DNA from: Sorex araneus
Taxonomy: Eukaryota > Chordata > Mammalia > Eulipotyphla > Soricidae
Assembly (NCBI RefSeq): GCF_027595985.1
Contig: NC_073307.1
Location: forward strand, 15,015,627-15,079,626
Length of the DNA stretch: 64,000 bases
Direction of reading: 5' to 3'
The notes under the pieces are model-generated. The model ran no database searches. It was not told where the DNA came from and was given only the letters and a program-made list of their open reading frames with translations. Shown here piece after piece: positions 1-11,800 of this stretch (positions are counted from its first letter, which is position 1; each line of letters opens with the position of its first letter). The translations under genes were made by a program, and so were the position numbers.

Positions 1-165
1 AGTATCCAGCCCGAGTGGCAGAGACTGGCAAGCTACCCGTGCATATTGGATATGACAAAAACAGTAACAATAAGTCTCTCAATGAGAGACGTTACTGGTG
101 CGCTCGAACAAATCGATGAGCAACAAACGGGATGACAGTGACAGTGACTCAGTTGTTACAAAAGC
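1..165 (+). mobile_element. Long-body SINE, truncated by window edge
   Basis: Body and tail of the TGACAG-tailed SINE form seen complete at 29546-29802, including GGCAGAGACTGGCAAGCTAC and GATGACAGTGACAGTGACTC. The head lies outside the window. Confidence 0.75.
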
Positions 166-1592
166 AGCAGGATGAGGAAGCAGGAAGCGCTCTTGCCCCG
201 CCACGAGGGCTCCCTGAGGTGACGGGCCTGTGACCAGTCAGCAGCTTGGCACCACTCTGACAGACCCTCTGAGGACCACCTCACCTGAGGAGAGAGCCAA
301 GCACGGGCGGCTCCCCACGAAGCCTCCACAGTGCCCAGAGGGGCCCAGTCCAGCCGTGCTCTGGCAGGGGGGGTCGCGCTCGGACACACGCCCAGGACCG
401 TCCTCTCGGCTTCCGGAGAGCCCAGCCGGATGTTCCCAGTTAACTGCCGGCTCTCAGCCTGACTCCAGCCGCTGCCCCCAAAGGCCTGGCGGGCAACGTC
501 TGGTGCTCCATCTGAATGCACAAGGTCTCTGGAAGGTTCCAGTGCTTCAGACCGCAGCAGTCCTTGGGAACCCGACGATGGTCAGGGTTTCCTCCTGCCT
601 CAGTGCTCAGGAATCATTCCTGGCAGAGCCTGGGGGACCATATGTGGTTCCAGGGATCCAGGTGTGCCCCACGTGAGGCAAGCGCCTGCCTGCTGGGCCA
701 ACCCCAACCCTCGTTTCCACTTCTCAGCTGAAGGTCCCCTTTGGCGCAGCGAGCTCCTCCACAGACCAGCTGCTCCTCCCGGAGAAGAGAGTGAAAAGGT
801 CCGTCTGAGCATCTTTCTAGAGCCCATCTGAGTACCTGATGCCAGGAGGACAGTAGCCAGGTGACCGCTCCCGCTCACTGGACTCTGGACACAACCGGGC
901 AGCACGAGGAACAAACCTCCGAGGAGAAACAGCAACAGGAACCAGAACACAGGGGTCTGGCCAGGAGCAGCGCTGAGGAGGGAGACCCCGCAGACACCAT
1001 CTGACAAACGCCTCCCTCCGGAACCCAGATAACGCGCAATCCTCAAAAACGGTTCATTTGGTTAAAAGGAAAAAAAATTCATCCTTCTGCAGCTCTCCGA
1101 TGGTCCCAGTCAGTCAAAATGCTTCAACTTCTATTTTGGACAAGCCCCGTTGGCTCAGAGAGTGAAGTGACACGCTCCACGGAAGAAAACTACAAGTCTC
1201 GGGGCTGGAGAGCGAGCACAAGGGTCAGGGCATGTGCCCAGCAGCTCACCCCTGAGCACCACAGAGGGTGCCCGCCCCCCCCCCATTAAATTTCCTTACT
1301 GGTTTACAATAACATCTTCCTTTCTCCCTTCTTTTTCCTTCCACATTTTCCTCCCCAGCCCTGCCATATCCCAGCCAGAGTCCACGCTGGTGGATGGTCC
1401 TGAGGAGAAAAAAATAATGGCCAGGTCAGGAAAGACAGTCACTCTCCAGAGAGTGTCAGCGACCAACTTCCTGCCTTCCCTAGAGCCCCAAGAAGAAAAT
1501 GGCACAAGCAGATAGAGCTGGAAGGAAGAGCCAACCACACAGAGTGATTTCACGACTGCTCAGAACCGTTCAGGACTCAGGACTGCCCTTAT

Positions 1593-1595
<3 letters not shown>
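165..1595. other. Intergenic, no gene seen
   Basis: Apart from the inverse SINE at 550-705 and a decayed plus-strand SINE at about 1199-1290, I see no conserved coding sequence. The short reading frames have no recognisable product. Confidence 0.5.
550..705 (-). mobile_element. SOR SINE, degenerate
   Basis: Inverse SINE body with GGCAGAGCCTGGGGGACCAT and GTGAGGCAAGCGCCTGCCTG. Confidence 0.55.

Positions 1596-1635
<40 letters not shown>
1595..1635. repeat. CA microsatellite
   Basis: About 20 CA units directly before a T run and the GGAT array. Confidence 0.95.
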
Positions 1636-1637
<2 letters not shown>

Positions 1638-1651
1638 TTTTTTTGGTTGTT

Positions 1652-2190
1652 AGATGGATGGATGGATGGATGGATGGATGGATGGATGGATGGATGGATG
1701 GGTGGGTGGACAGATGGATGGGTTGTTGGATGGATGGATGGATGGATGGATGGATGGATGGATGGATGGATGGATGGATGGATGGATGGATGGATGGATG
1801 GGTGGACAGATGGATGGGTTGTTGAATGGGTGGATGCATAGATGCATGGATGGATGGATGGGTTGTTGGATGGATGGATGGATGGATGGATGGATGGATG
1901 GATGGATGGATGGATGGATGGATGGATGGATGGATGGACAGATGGATGGGTTGTTGAATGGGTGGATGCATGGATGCATGGATGGATGGATGGATGCATG
2001 GATGGATGGATGGATGGATGGATGGATGGATGGGTTGTTGGATGGATGGATGGATGGATGGATGGATGGATGGATGGATGGATGGATGGATGGATGGATG
2101 GACAGATGGATGGGTTGTTGAATGGGTGGATGCATGGATGCATGGATGGATGGATGGATGAATGGGTTGTTGATAGACAAATGGATGAAT
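1652..2190. repeat. GGAT tetranucleotide array with higher-order units
   Basis: More than 500 bp of GGAT repeats, interrupted by GGGTTGTTG at about 1721, 1816, 1861, 1949, 2033, 2113 and 2164, often with GGACAGATGGAT before and GGGTGGATGCAT after. It produces WMDG-repeat reading frames in all registers that are not genes. Confidence 0.95.
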
Positions 2191-5100
2191 GGAAAGATGG
2201 CAGACAGATGACTAGCTATATAGAGATTAAAAGGAGAGAGCTAAATATGCATATAAGCACTCTTAAAATCTCAGTAGAGAATTTTTCAAAGTTAACGAGG
2301 TGTTCACATAAATAAGGAGGAACTCACAGACCCAGGGCCAAATAGCACTAAGCTGTTTCCCAAGAGGTTTCCAGGGGAAAAACATTTTTCTTCTCAAATA
2401 GTATCAGGTGGAGAACACTTGAAACCCAAACAAACACCACTGAGCTGCTTCCCAGAGGTTTTCTTGGAGCAATATTTTTCTTCTCAAATATTACCGGACA
2501 GAAACGCCAACCGGCGTACCAGGAGGGCTGAGGCAGAGAGGGGCCGTTCTCGGGAGACGCTTTGTTTTCCTCACTGTGGGGCTGGCTGGGGCGGGGGGGG
2601 GGGGGGCCCGGGTGTGCTCGATGGGGGAGACAAAGGCTAAGAACATTTATTACACAATGGCACTTGCCCTCCTGCGTCTCTACAGAGAGAACAGTGCTCA
2701 CGTGCACGGCATCACCACCACACCTGAGATTCCTCCAGCTCCATCTGTGGGGGCCCGGCCTGGCAGGGACAGAGCCCGGACGTCAGTGAGAGAGATCAGG
2801 GGCCCCAGGGTCTCCACGAGGGCCGGTTGAAGCCTCAGCTCACTCCAGAGGGAAATGAAGCCACTGGCCACGGCCTCGTCCAGCAAGACATGATGCTATT
2901 CAGGCTTAGGACCTGGGGCCAGGTGGGGCCCGACTCAGACGGTCACAGTAACGGCCGCCCTGCCTATTGTCTCATTTAATAGAGTCATTACACCGTGAGC
3001 TGGCTTCTTCCCGGCCAGCAGCGATTCCCTCATTATTCAGGTCCTGCTTTCGTCCTTTGTAATTTGGGCTAATTACGCTTTTTCTTCCTAATATAAAAAT
3101 AAAAAATGATCGCACAGGCAATTTGCAAGGAAGGACAAAGGAGAGGAGAGGCGGAGCGGGAACAGAGCAGGGCAGGGGAACCCGAAGAGGGGAGTTCATG
3201 CTCAAAGACTGCGGGGGAGTAGGGGGGGGACGCTGGGTTTAGTCCCCAGCACGACACAGTCCCCTGAGCACCCAGCTGTTGTAGCTGCTGAGTACCACGA
3301 GGAGGACAGTGGCCTGAACAAAAAGTCCAGGGTGCTCAAACCTCAGATCGATGATCGCAGAACTGGCTGGAATCTGCAACGTGCCTCATGCAGACGAGGG
3401 TGGGGTAGCTCCAGCCACTGAGCTACCCTCCCCTCCCCCCATAGTTTAGGCAGGAGGGCAGGACCAATGGAGTGACACTGTGCCCCTAATCCAGGGGAAT
3501 GCGGTGTGGGCGGAGAGAAGGCGCTGACCCTTTTTGTGGGTCTGCCCTGTAGGTGGCATCCTGGTTTGAACCGCAAAGCGTCCAGGAACAAGACAGCTAA
3601 GAGACCATCCGCCAGGACCTTGCACACAGCCCGCTCCAGTTCCGTCCCTGGCACGTCACAGAGCCTGGGGGAGCCCCTGAGTACTGATGAGTGTGGCCGA
3701 AAAGAAAAGTCTGTCTCGGGACCCACAGATAGTACAGCACAGGCGCACCCCCACATCCCATGGGGTCCCCAGGCAGGCCAGGCCTGATCCCCGAGTGCAG
3801 GGGCGGGAGTAAGCCCTGAGCATCACCGGGCGCGGCCCCCAAACCTCCAAAATAAAAATAATAATAATAATAAAGAGGTCTGTCTGGGAGCACCCTGAAC
3901 AAGCACCCCTACCTTCTCCTAAGCCCGGTTGTGTGTGTACGTGGCTGCTGGGATAGCGGAAACAGGCAGGAGCTGACGGGGCCCCTGCAGCCCCGTCCGT
4001 CCCGGCAGCTCGGAGGCGCGGTCAGCATCCCACTGTCCGCCCATATGCGCGTCCCCTCTATGCCCAGAGATTCTGTCCGCGGGGCCTCTCCAACGCCTTC
4101 ATCCCAGAGTGACCCCTGGCTGCGGTGAGGGGGGGGCGGGGGAGGGGGGGCGGGGACTCCCCGATATGCATGATCTTTAGGTGGAAAGTTCCAGTGTCCT
4201 GGATGCCGCTGGGTGGGGCGGGAAGCCCCCCTGGCGGCGCCTCTGACCCCAAACCCAAGCTCGCCCCCCGCCCCCGCCCGGCACTGGACACCCCACTCCG
4301 AGCCTCAGCCAAGCACCTGCCAGGCTGGGGGGCTGTCTGCAGGGGCGTCCCCCCTCCGCCCCCGCTTCTCTCCTGTCCAGTCCAGCCTCCCCGTCTGCCT
4401 CCCACCTGCACCGGCTGCTTGACTGAGTGGGGGCGGGAGTGGGGGGCGGGGGGCTCCCCAGATGCGTCTCCTCTGCAGGATTCTGGCCCCGCTTCCAGAC
4501 CCCAGCACTGCACTGAGCTCAGCCATCCCTCGGCCAGGCCCAGCCCAAAGCAGAGGTGCTTGTGCAGAGTGCTCCCCAACACACCTCTTTTACTCCTTTT
4601 CGGGGTTGGGGGGTGGCGGGTCACACCCAGCGATGCTCAGGGCTTCCTCCTGCCTCTGCACTCAGGGATGGGGACCGAATGGGACGCAGAGTTTCGCTGT
4701 GTGCAACGCTGCCCGCCCCCCCCCCCGCCGCCCCCATCTCATGAGCTCGGTTGGGGGGTTGGGGGGCGGTAAGACAGACACCAACAGTTTTCAAAGAGCA
4801 ACTTTTGCTGCCGGGCTGACCTTTCATCTGGCCCAAACAGAGGCCTCCCGGGGACCCCGTGATTCTTGAGAGATTCCCTGGAGTCTCACTGCACCTCCCA
4901 GCTGGGGAAACCCCAGCTCCGGTTTTGCTGCTTTTTCCCAAGCCTGGCGCGCCACCTACTGGCAGGAAGCGGGCGAGCATGCCCTCAGGAGCCAGGACGC
5001 AGAAAGACCATCTCAGACCTCCCGGGGAGCCCACTTGCAGCCAGAGCAGTGCTCACCTCCAGCTCCTGCTCACGTCAGCCTTCCCCGAAAGCCAAGGGAA

Positions 5101-5459
5101 GGGCCTCTGTGTCTGTCCTTCGTCAGCAGAAGTTTCTTCCCATTAATAAACTTCGGAGGCCTGGAGACGCGCGATGCCTCCCTTGCAGACATGAGGTCCC
5201 GAGTTGGATCCCGGCAGTATCCCGGGCAACAGGCCCGCCCACACCAAGCAGGACCCTCCACACTCTGCATCTCAACGAAACAGTATTATGTCGAGCTCCT
5301 GTTGGGTGTGAGAGAATGGCCCGATCCAGGACGCCCCGAGGAGAACACAAGCAGTAAGAGAGGACCCGAGCGGCAGGACCTCAGGGCAGTGATGCTCGGG
5401 GCTTACAGTTTAGAGAGCACTGGAGGGCACTGTGTGTCCGTTTCCCAGGTAACAACCCT
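2191..5459. other. Intergenic, SINE fragments and GC-rich patches
   Basis: Contains decayed SINEs at about 3220-3330 and 3720-3880 (plus) and 4605-4720 (minus), G runs at 2590-2606 and 4130-4155, and a CTCF-like motif at 4949. No gene recognised. Confidence 0.5.
4949..4962 (-). promoter_or_regulatory. CTCF-like motif
   Basis: On the minus strand CCAGTAGGTGGCGC fits CCASYAGRKGGCRS at all positions. Occupancy is unknown. Confidence 0.4.
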
Positions 5460-6310
5460 ACACGGCAAAGGACACGATGGGTGGTAAAACAACGCAGAAA
5501 CCCAGCAGGTATAGTGAGTGAAGACGCTAACCCAGAGGATCCAATAATAACGAGTAATAACGAGCTCTACCACCCCTCTGAGAAGGAATTTAGGATGAAA
5601 CCGTTCAAGATGCAGAAGGAGCTCAAAGAAACCACGGAGCGCACCGCCAATAAAACACAGGATATGAGAGCAGAACTGAGGAAAATGCAGACGCAAATAA
5701 AAGCAGAAATGACAGACCTGAAAAACGTGGTAGGTGAAGTGAAAGACTCACTGGACGGCGTCACCAGCAGAGTAACCGCTGCTGAGGACGGGATCCGTGA
5801 GCTCCAAGACGAGGTGCAGAGAATCTCCAGACGACAGTAGAAGAGGGAAAAGACCCTTAACATACACCAACAACGACAAGAGAAAACCGGGAGGATGCCA
5901 AGAGGAACAAAATAAGAATCACTGGAGTACCAGAGGGGCGGGAAGAATATCCTGATGAGGAAGCAACCGTCAAAGCTATCAACGCTGAGAAGTTCCCGAA
6001 GTGAAGGGTGCTTGCATTCAGATCCAGGAGGCCGGGAGGGTAGCAGCTAAAAGAAACCAAATAAAAATACCCCAAGACACTTCCTAACCAGAATGACGAA
6101 AACCACAGATAGAGATGGGATACAGAAAGCAGCAAGATCAAAGAAGGAAATAGCTTATAACAGAGACCCCAGAATATCCACGACAGGCTTGTCAGATGAA
6201 GCCCTCCGGGCCCTGAGACCGTGGTGGGACACAGTGAACAAACTCAGTGAAATGAACGCCTGGCCAAGAACACGTGACCCAGCCAGACTCTTGATGTTGA
6301 TGTCGGTGGT
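5460..6310 (+). mobile_element. L1 ORF1 remnant
   Basis: Reads KELKETTERTANKTQDMRAEL and on through EVKDSLDGVTSRV, an L1 ORF1 coiled coil. After a stop and frameshifts it continues with RMTKTTDRDGIQKAARSKKE and ALRPWW, the RNA-binding C-terminal region. It is degenerate and non-functional, with neither 5' UTR nor ORF2 attached. Confidence 0.75.
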
Positions 6311-6319
6311 CCCCCTGGG

Positions 6320-7010
6320 TGGCTCGTGTGAAGTGGAGAGGAGAAAGATGGTCACTTTCTCCTGATCCACCTCTGCCACCCGGGACCAGGGGTTACTGGG
6401 TTTTTGTCTCGCCTCGGAAGAAAGGAATGTGAAATTACAGTCTTTATTTGAAGGTTTTGAAGGGAAGGAGGGAGGGAGAGAAAAATGGGAGAGAGTAGAG
6501 AGTAACGTGCTTAAGAGAGAAGCCGGGCTTCTCCAAGGGCGGAGAGAGCCCCTACACACAGCCCAGCCTTAGACAGGACAGCATGAAAGCACACATCTTA
6601 CACCGGGTGCTCAGCCACATGGGCGCAAGCAATGCACGGGCTCGGGCAGCATGTGGGCCCTTCCTTTGGTCAAGGTGGCCTTTGTAGGGTTTCTCCAACC
6701 TGCCCCCACGTGGGGCTTCTACCTAGGTCAAAGTCCGTTGCTAAGGAGGTTGCCTGGGGGGTTGGGAGTGGTGATGGTCTTCTTTGAAATTCCTTTCCTG
6801 GCCTTTTGTTTCTGCAGGAGCTTCTCTGGGTCTGTTGCTGGCGCCAGGTGAGGGTCTCATCAGGCCTTAGTTCCTGTTTTCTGCAAGGTTGGCCTTTGCA
6901 ACTTCACAGCTGTTACTTCCCAGGAAAATTTCTGCCACCGCCTGGGCAGGGGCCTTCCCTACCTGCCTGCAGGGGCTGGCTTGGATCAGACACAATGATC
7001 ACCGTGGAGA
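6320..7010 (-). mobile_element. Possible LTR retroelement remnant
   Basis: On the minus strand a unique-looking GC-rich stretch runs to AATAAAGACTGTAATTTC (signal at 6448-6443), resembling the R/U5 part of a class I LTR. It abuts the L1 ORF1 remnant. No inverted termini or coding region were recognised, so this is a weak call. Confidence 0.3.
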
Positions 7011-7101
7011 GAAATGTGCCCTGTCAGAATGATCCCTGAGCACTACTGAGTGTGCCCACCCCTCGCTCCAAAAAAAAAAAAAAATTAAGAATAAATAAAT
7101 A

Positions 7102-7274
7102 GGGCTGGAGTGATAGCACAGCGGGTAGGGCGTTTGCCTTGCACTCGGCCGACCCGGGTTCAATTCCCAGCATCCCATATGGTCCCCTGAGCACCACCAG
7201 GAGTGATTCCTGAGTGCAGAGCCAGGAGTAACCCTGTACATTGCCGGGTGTGACCCAAAAAGAAAAAAAAAAAA
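7102..7274 (+). mobile_element. SOR SINE with 15-bp TSDs
   Basis: Near-consensus copy flanked by AAGAATAAATAAATA (7087-7101 and 7275-7289). It is inserted in the A-rich tail of an older SINE fragment (about 7000-7086). Confidence 0.9.
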
Positions 7275-7404
7275 AAGAATAAATAAATAAATTACGTGAC
7301 TTTCTTCTACCCTGACCCAGACAGGTCAGCATCAAAGAGGCTCATTTTAACACGCTTCCTCTCTCTGATAGCAAAACCTGGCAAAGCCTTTTCGCCTGAC
7401 TTGT

Positions 7405-7640
7405 TTGCTCTGTGGAAGAGCACAGGGCCCAGAGCATCTGCCTCACAAGCGAATGGTCCAGAGTTCAAACCCCCAGCGTCCCACATGCATGCATGGCGGT
7501 GGGAGGGAGTCTACTGTCTGCCAGCAATTTCCTGTCACACCACACCAAACATGTACGCTCACCAGAGAGGCGTTCAGCCCCCAGAGAGCACCATCACAGG
7601 AAACGTGAGCACCACAACCAGGAAGTAGGAGCTCTGGGGG
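7405..7640 (+). mobile_element. Old tRNA-derived SINE, tentative
   Basis: A tRNA-like stretch GAGCATCTGCCTCACAAGCG and GTCCAGAGTTCAAACCCCCA, then GAGCACCACAACCAGGAAGT. It is too diverged to assign to a family. Confidence 0.35.
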
Positions 7641-9056
7641 AGCACCAACACCCATCTCCACCCACAGCCAAGCACCCATGTGAGCTCTGCAGCTCCAGAG
7701 GGCTCCTATGCCGTTCCATGAGCACTGCGACCGGATGCATGATTCTGGCGCGACTGAACAGGCGCCACCCCCATAACCAGGCTGATGTGCAATCCCAGGT
7801 CATCGAGACAGTGACATCAACAAAAGAAGGTGAAGGGGGGGGAGGCAGGAGGAAATAAATAACACTTGCCTGCCCACTGTCTTCAGAAATCAACCCCAGT
7901 GCTATTTAACACAACACAGGAGGAAGACGGGCTTCCACAAAGGGCGGCAGGAACCAGATCCCAGTGGGAAGGTCCATACAGTTCAGCCATCGCAGCCTGG
8001 GAAAACCTGGAAATCTGCAACTTCCAAAGGGGCTGCCCCGGCCTCATCATCAAGCAATTGCCCCCTGGCAATGCTCACGCTTGGTTTCCATCCAGCCCAG
8101 TTCCAAGAAAAGGAGGCTACTGACTAGTTAGTGGCCAGTTTCTCCTACACTCCTTGGTCATTCCGTCTCTGGAGCCGCCAAAAATAAATCTCCATCAATC
8201 CAACCTTGGGTGTTTGGCGGGGCTGGGTTAACCCCTGGCAATGCTGCATGTGAGCACCAGGGGGCAGTGTCGTCACTAGAATTCTTGCCACTGGATTGCT
8301 GCGGCATCCCTCTGATCCTCGATTTGTCCCTTGCGAAGGGGAAACCCCAAAACGTAGTTTTTCTTTAAAGAAAACTAAACGGCCATGCAGAATTCGCTGG
8401 CGAGCAGGAAACGCTTGCTCGCCAACTGCTTTTGAGAGCCTCCAACAAGTCCTGGTTGGACTTTCTCCCTGGCCGGGGCAGGAACAGAAACCCCGCTGCT
8501 CTCCTGCCCTTTCTCCACACAAACAGGTTTTCTCTGTTTGCGGAGGGCCACGCCTGGTGCTGCTCGGGGGACCCAGAGCTGAGGATGGACTCGGGTTTCC
8601 CACCTGCAAAGACCAGTGCTTGGGATCATTTGAGATCTCCATAACCCCAAATATAACTCTCGTCTTTATTATTATTTTTTTTTTTTTTTGCGGGAGAGGG
8701 GGCAGTTTAGTCCATCCCCAAGCTCAGAGGCTACTCCTAGCTCTGTGCTGAGGGCAGGCTCACCCCCGTGCAAGGCAAGCGCTGATTTAACCCCTGCAGT
8801 GCCACTCCAGCCCCCAAGATTTCCTTGAAAGTCATCCCTCCCCACCCCGCCCGAGAATTCATTCTACCCTACCTGAGACCCCGTTCCAGAGGAGACAGTG
8901 TGATACGTTTCTCCCCAGTGTATTGGCCTTGGTCCCCCAGAACCCTGGAGGGGGCAAAGGGCTTCATTCTGGAAGCGTGGGAGGGGAGGCCTGTTTTGTT
9001 GACAGAGGACACCAGTCCCCAGCCCACCCCGCCACACGCCAGAGTGTCCTTCAAGG
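7641..9056. other. Intergenic, one inverse SINE
   Basis: Inverse SINE at about 8680-8818, preceded by a T run. The CTCF-like motif at 8254 is the only other item noted. Confidence 0.5.
8254..8267 (+). promoter_or_regulatory. CTCF-like motif
   Basis: GCACCAGGGGGCAG fits the CTCF core at all but the first position; it is followed by TGTCG. Confidence 0.35.
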
Positions 9057-9070
9057 AAGTTCAGTCTTGA

Positions 9071-9510
9071 CTGTGCGGCCATATTTGCAGCCACAGGAGA
9101 GTACCGGCACCACATCTGATAGGTTCAAAGTAGTAGGGCTCAAAGCAACCAATCTTAGAGGAAAATATACATTTTTTTTAGATTTAAATATAAAAAGCAC
9201 ACAAGATTCAACCTTTAACAACATGTCAGTGATCTCTTATAGAAGAGCTTAATGGCCCTTGGGTGAAATACAACAATCTTCACACTCTTTCCTCTAAGGA
9301 TACTTTTTTGGTAGCATTTTCCGTGGTTTTTCATAACAAACCATACAAAATATATTATTTCGGTTGTTTGGGAGCAGGGATTGGGGTTTGGGATGGAAAC
9401 ATCTGAAATACAGTGGTGGGAAGGTGTGATGATGGTGGGATTGGTGTTTGAATATTAAATGTAATGAAATATTGTGAACTACTTTATAAAATAAAAAAAT
9501 GTTAAAAAGA
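9071..9510 (+). mobile_element. LINE-tailed retroposon with 14-bp TSDs
   Basis: A 440-bp insert lies between copies of AAGTTCAGTCTTGA (9057-9070 and 9511-9524). It begins near a GCGGCCATATTTGCAGCC semi-palindrome and ends TGAACTACTTTATAAAATAAAAAAATG. The 3' part resembles 36560-36712 (same strand) and 41380-41500 (opposite strand). Confidence 0.75.
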
Positions 9511-9524
9511 AAGTTCAGTCTTGA

Positions 9525-11027
9525 TAGGGTCATTATGAAGCTTACGGAAAAGGGAGTGTTTACGACACAGGACTCTCGCTCTTTGGGGGGTACTGGAGGG
9601 GGCACTATTTTTCCGCCCCCGATGGCTCCTGGGAGGGGAGAGAGCCAGACTCCCCGCCACCCACAGCCTGGAGCCAGATGTTAGAGGGGCCTTGGGGATG
9701 CCACAACCTGATCTGATCGTCACTCAGATTCTTCAGCAAGTTTCCCAGTTTTCACCGCCCAAGGCAGGGCCCCCCCGTTAGCCCAAGTGAGGAGGGCTCA
9801 GCTTGCCCACCCCCTCCCCCTGGCCATCCTCGCAGTTTCTGCTGGCCCTGCTGTGTCCCACCCGCCACATGGACAAACAGGTCTCGGTTCCCAGGAGCAA
9901 GTGGGTACGCTCCTAAATCTTCCAGGCCCACCCCCAAACACGGCGCTTTCACGGGAAAGTTGTAAGTGATGGTTGGGGGTCCAGGCAGGGCAATGCTGCA
10001 AGGCGCCAGGTTCCGCCCCCTCCCACGCCCCCAAATAAAACAGATGAGGACTTCTTTGGGTGCTTCATAAACAAAGACATAAAGCTTGTGAGCAGCGAGG
10101 AACGGGCATTTCTGCGGTGGCTCAGCAGCTGCTGGAGGCCCCCAAGCCCCAAGACACTCTGAAGATGTAGCAGCTCCTAATTAAGTCATGTGCATCTCCG
10201 GTGCTCTCTGCTGCCCTGACCCACGGGGATTAGGGGGGGAAATCGAGATTTCCTTAGAAAATAATGACCAACAGGGATGGGTGGGGAAGGGAGAAAGGTC
10301 GAATCATGTCCTACCATAATATTAGAATGCTAAAGTCCATCCACTAATTTCAGGTCAGTTTATTCCTAGAGGAAATTTAAGACCTCGTGTGAGTGACTTT
10401 TAGATCATCCAACGTTTCACTTATCTCCATCAACAAAATATTCTGGGTCATGTTCTGTTGTAATTTTTCATTGTTTCATGTCTATTGCTCCTAAATCAAA
10501 CTGTGCATAAATGGAGTGCTGAGCGGCAGAACCAACTTCAACGCTCAACACAGCCTCCCTAAGATACTTTTTTAAACCTTTTAAAGTAAGAAATTTGCTT
10601 TTTAGTTCCCAAACTGCACATAAAAGCCTTGTGGGCAAGTTTCAATCGGTCTTGAAGGCAATTCCAGCTAAGGATTCTGGGAAGTGGTTTTTACAGCTCT
10701 TGAATTAAAACTGATGTTTGAATTAAACTGAGCTTCGAGGGAATCTGGGAAATAACTAGATCTGAAATGAGACTCCTCACATATTACTGTTCTGAAGCTA
10801 TAGGGATTGAGGGTAGAGGGTAAAGGTGAAAGGTAAAGGGACAGACTAAACAGATGACAGCTAGAGGCAGATAGGAGAGGTGGGCTTGTCAATGCACACA
10901 ATTCTAGTAGGTTCCTGGACAAACCGTTTCCAAGACTTGCTTGTCCCTTTGCAGACACTGTGTTCCTGCTGTATCCAAACATCTCCTCGCTGGAAACGTC
11001 TCATTCCATTTTAAGATCAAGAGACCT
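9525..11027. other. Intergenic, mostly unique sequence
   Basis: No SINE head or coding match was recognised. 10180-10900 is AT-rich and repeat-poor. Confidence 0.45.
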
Positions 11028-11800
11028 GAATGACGGCACAGCAGGAAGGATGCTTGCCTCACATGTGCGAGACCTGGGATTGACCCCCCCACCCAAATCC
11101 CAGATGGTCCCCCGAGCCTGCCAGGAGTGATCTTCTAGTGCAGAGCTAGAAGTAAGTACTAAGCACCGCTGGGTGTGACCCCTAAACACCCCCAAAATCA
11201 TTTAAGCCATGACTATTGTCCCTGAATGTAACTTCTCATCGCCAGCATGCATCTAACGATGGGTAGAAAAACCAAGAGCTGAGTCTACTGAAGACAACTG
11301 AGGACATGGGATGGTTCACACCCCCAATTCACCCAGCACCTGAGGAGGTGTGGGAGCTGGGAATCCCCGAGAGGTGTGGCTAGAGAGTCGACAGGCAGCA
11401 GGGGCCTCTGAACCGGAGGCTGCAGCCTGCCCCCTAGTGGACAGGTGCTCACAGGCGTGGCTTTGGTTGGGCTGGTGGTGGAGCCCCTTCTCCCTCCCTG
11501 CTCCAAGGACGGGAGGAAACTGGAGCCCTCTGAGGCACCTCAGGAAGCCCCGGAGCAAGGACTTTCTTCCCCGCCTGATTTACGCGAGCCGGATTGGAAA
11601 CTCTAGCTCTCCACCAGTGAAATTACACGCATTCAAACGAATTTAGTTATTAAAAATCCATAATTATGGAGCTGGGCAGACAGGGCAGCGGGAAGGGTGT
11701 TTGCCTTGCATGCAGCCAACCAGGGTTCGATCCCCGGCATCCCCAGATGGTCCCTTGAGCACCGCCAGGTGTGGCCCAAAGACAAACCAAAACTGTGTTT
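11028..11800 (+). mobile_element. Two SOR SINEs
   Basis: A diverged copy at 11028-11200 (GGATGCTTGCCTCACATGTG) and a better one at 11668-11800 (GGGTTCGATCCCCGGCATCC). The sequence between them holds the CTCF-like motif at 11427. Confidence 0.7.
11427..11440 (-). promoter_or_regulatory. CTCF-like motif
   Basis: On the minus strand CCACTAGGGGGCAG fits the core consensus at all positions and faces the motif at 8254. Confidence 0.4.

Noticed and set aside
1589..2315. Overlapping frames of WMDG or HPSI repeats
   Set aside because: Direct translation of the GGAT array in every frame; no start context, no domain.
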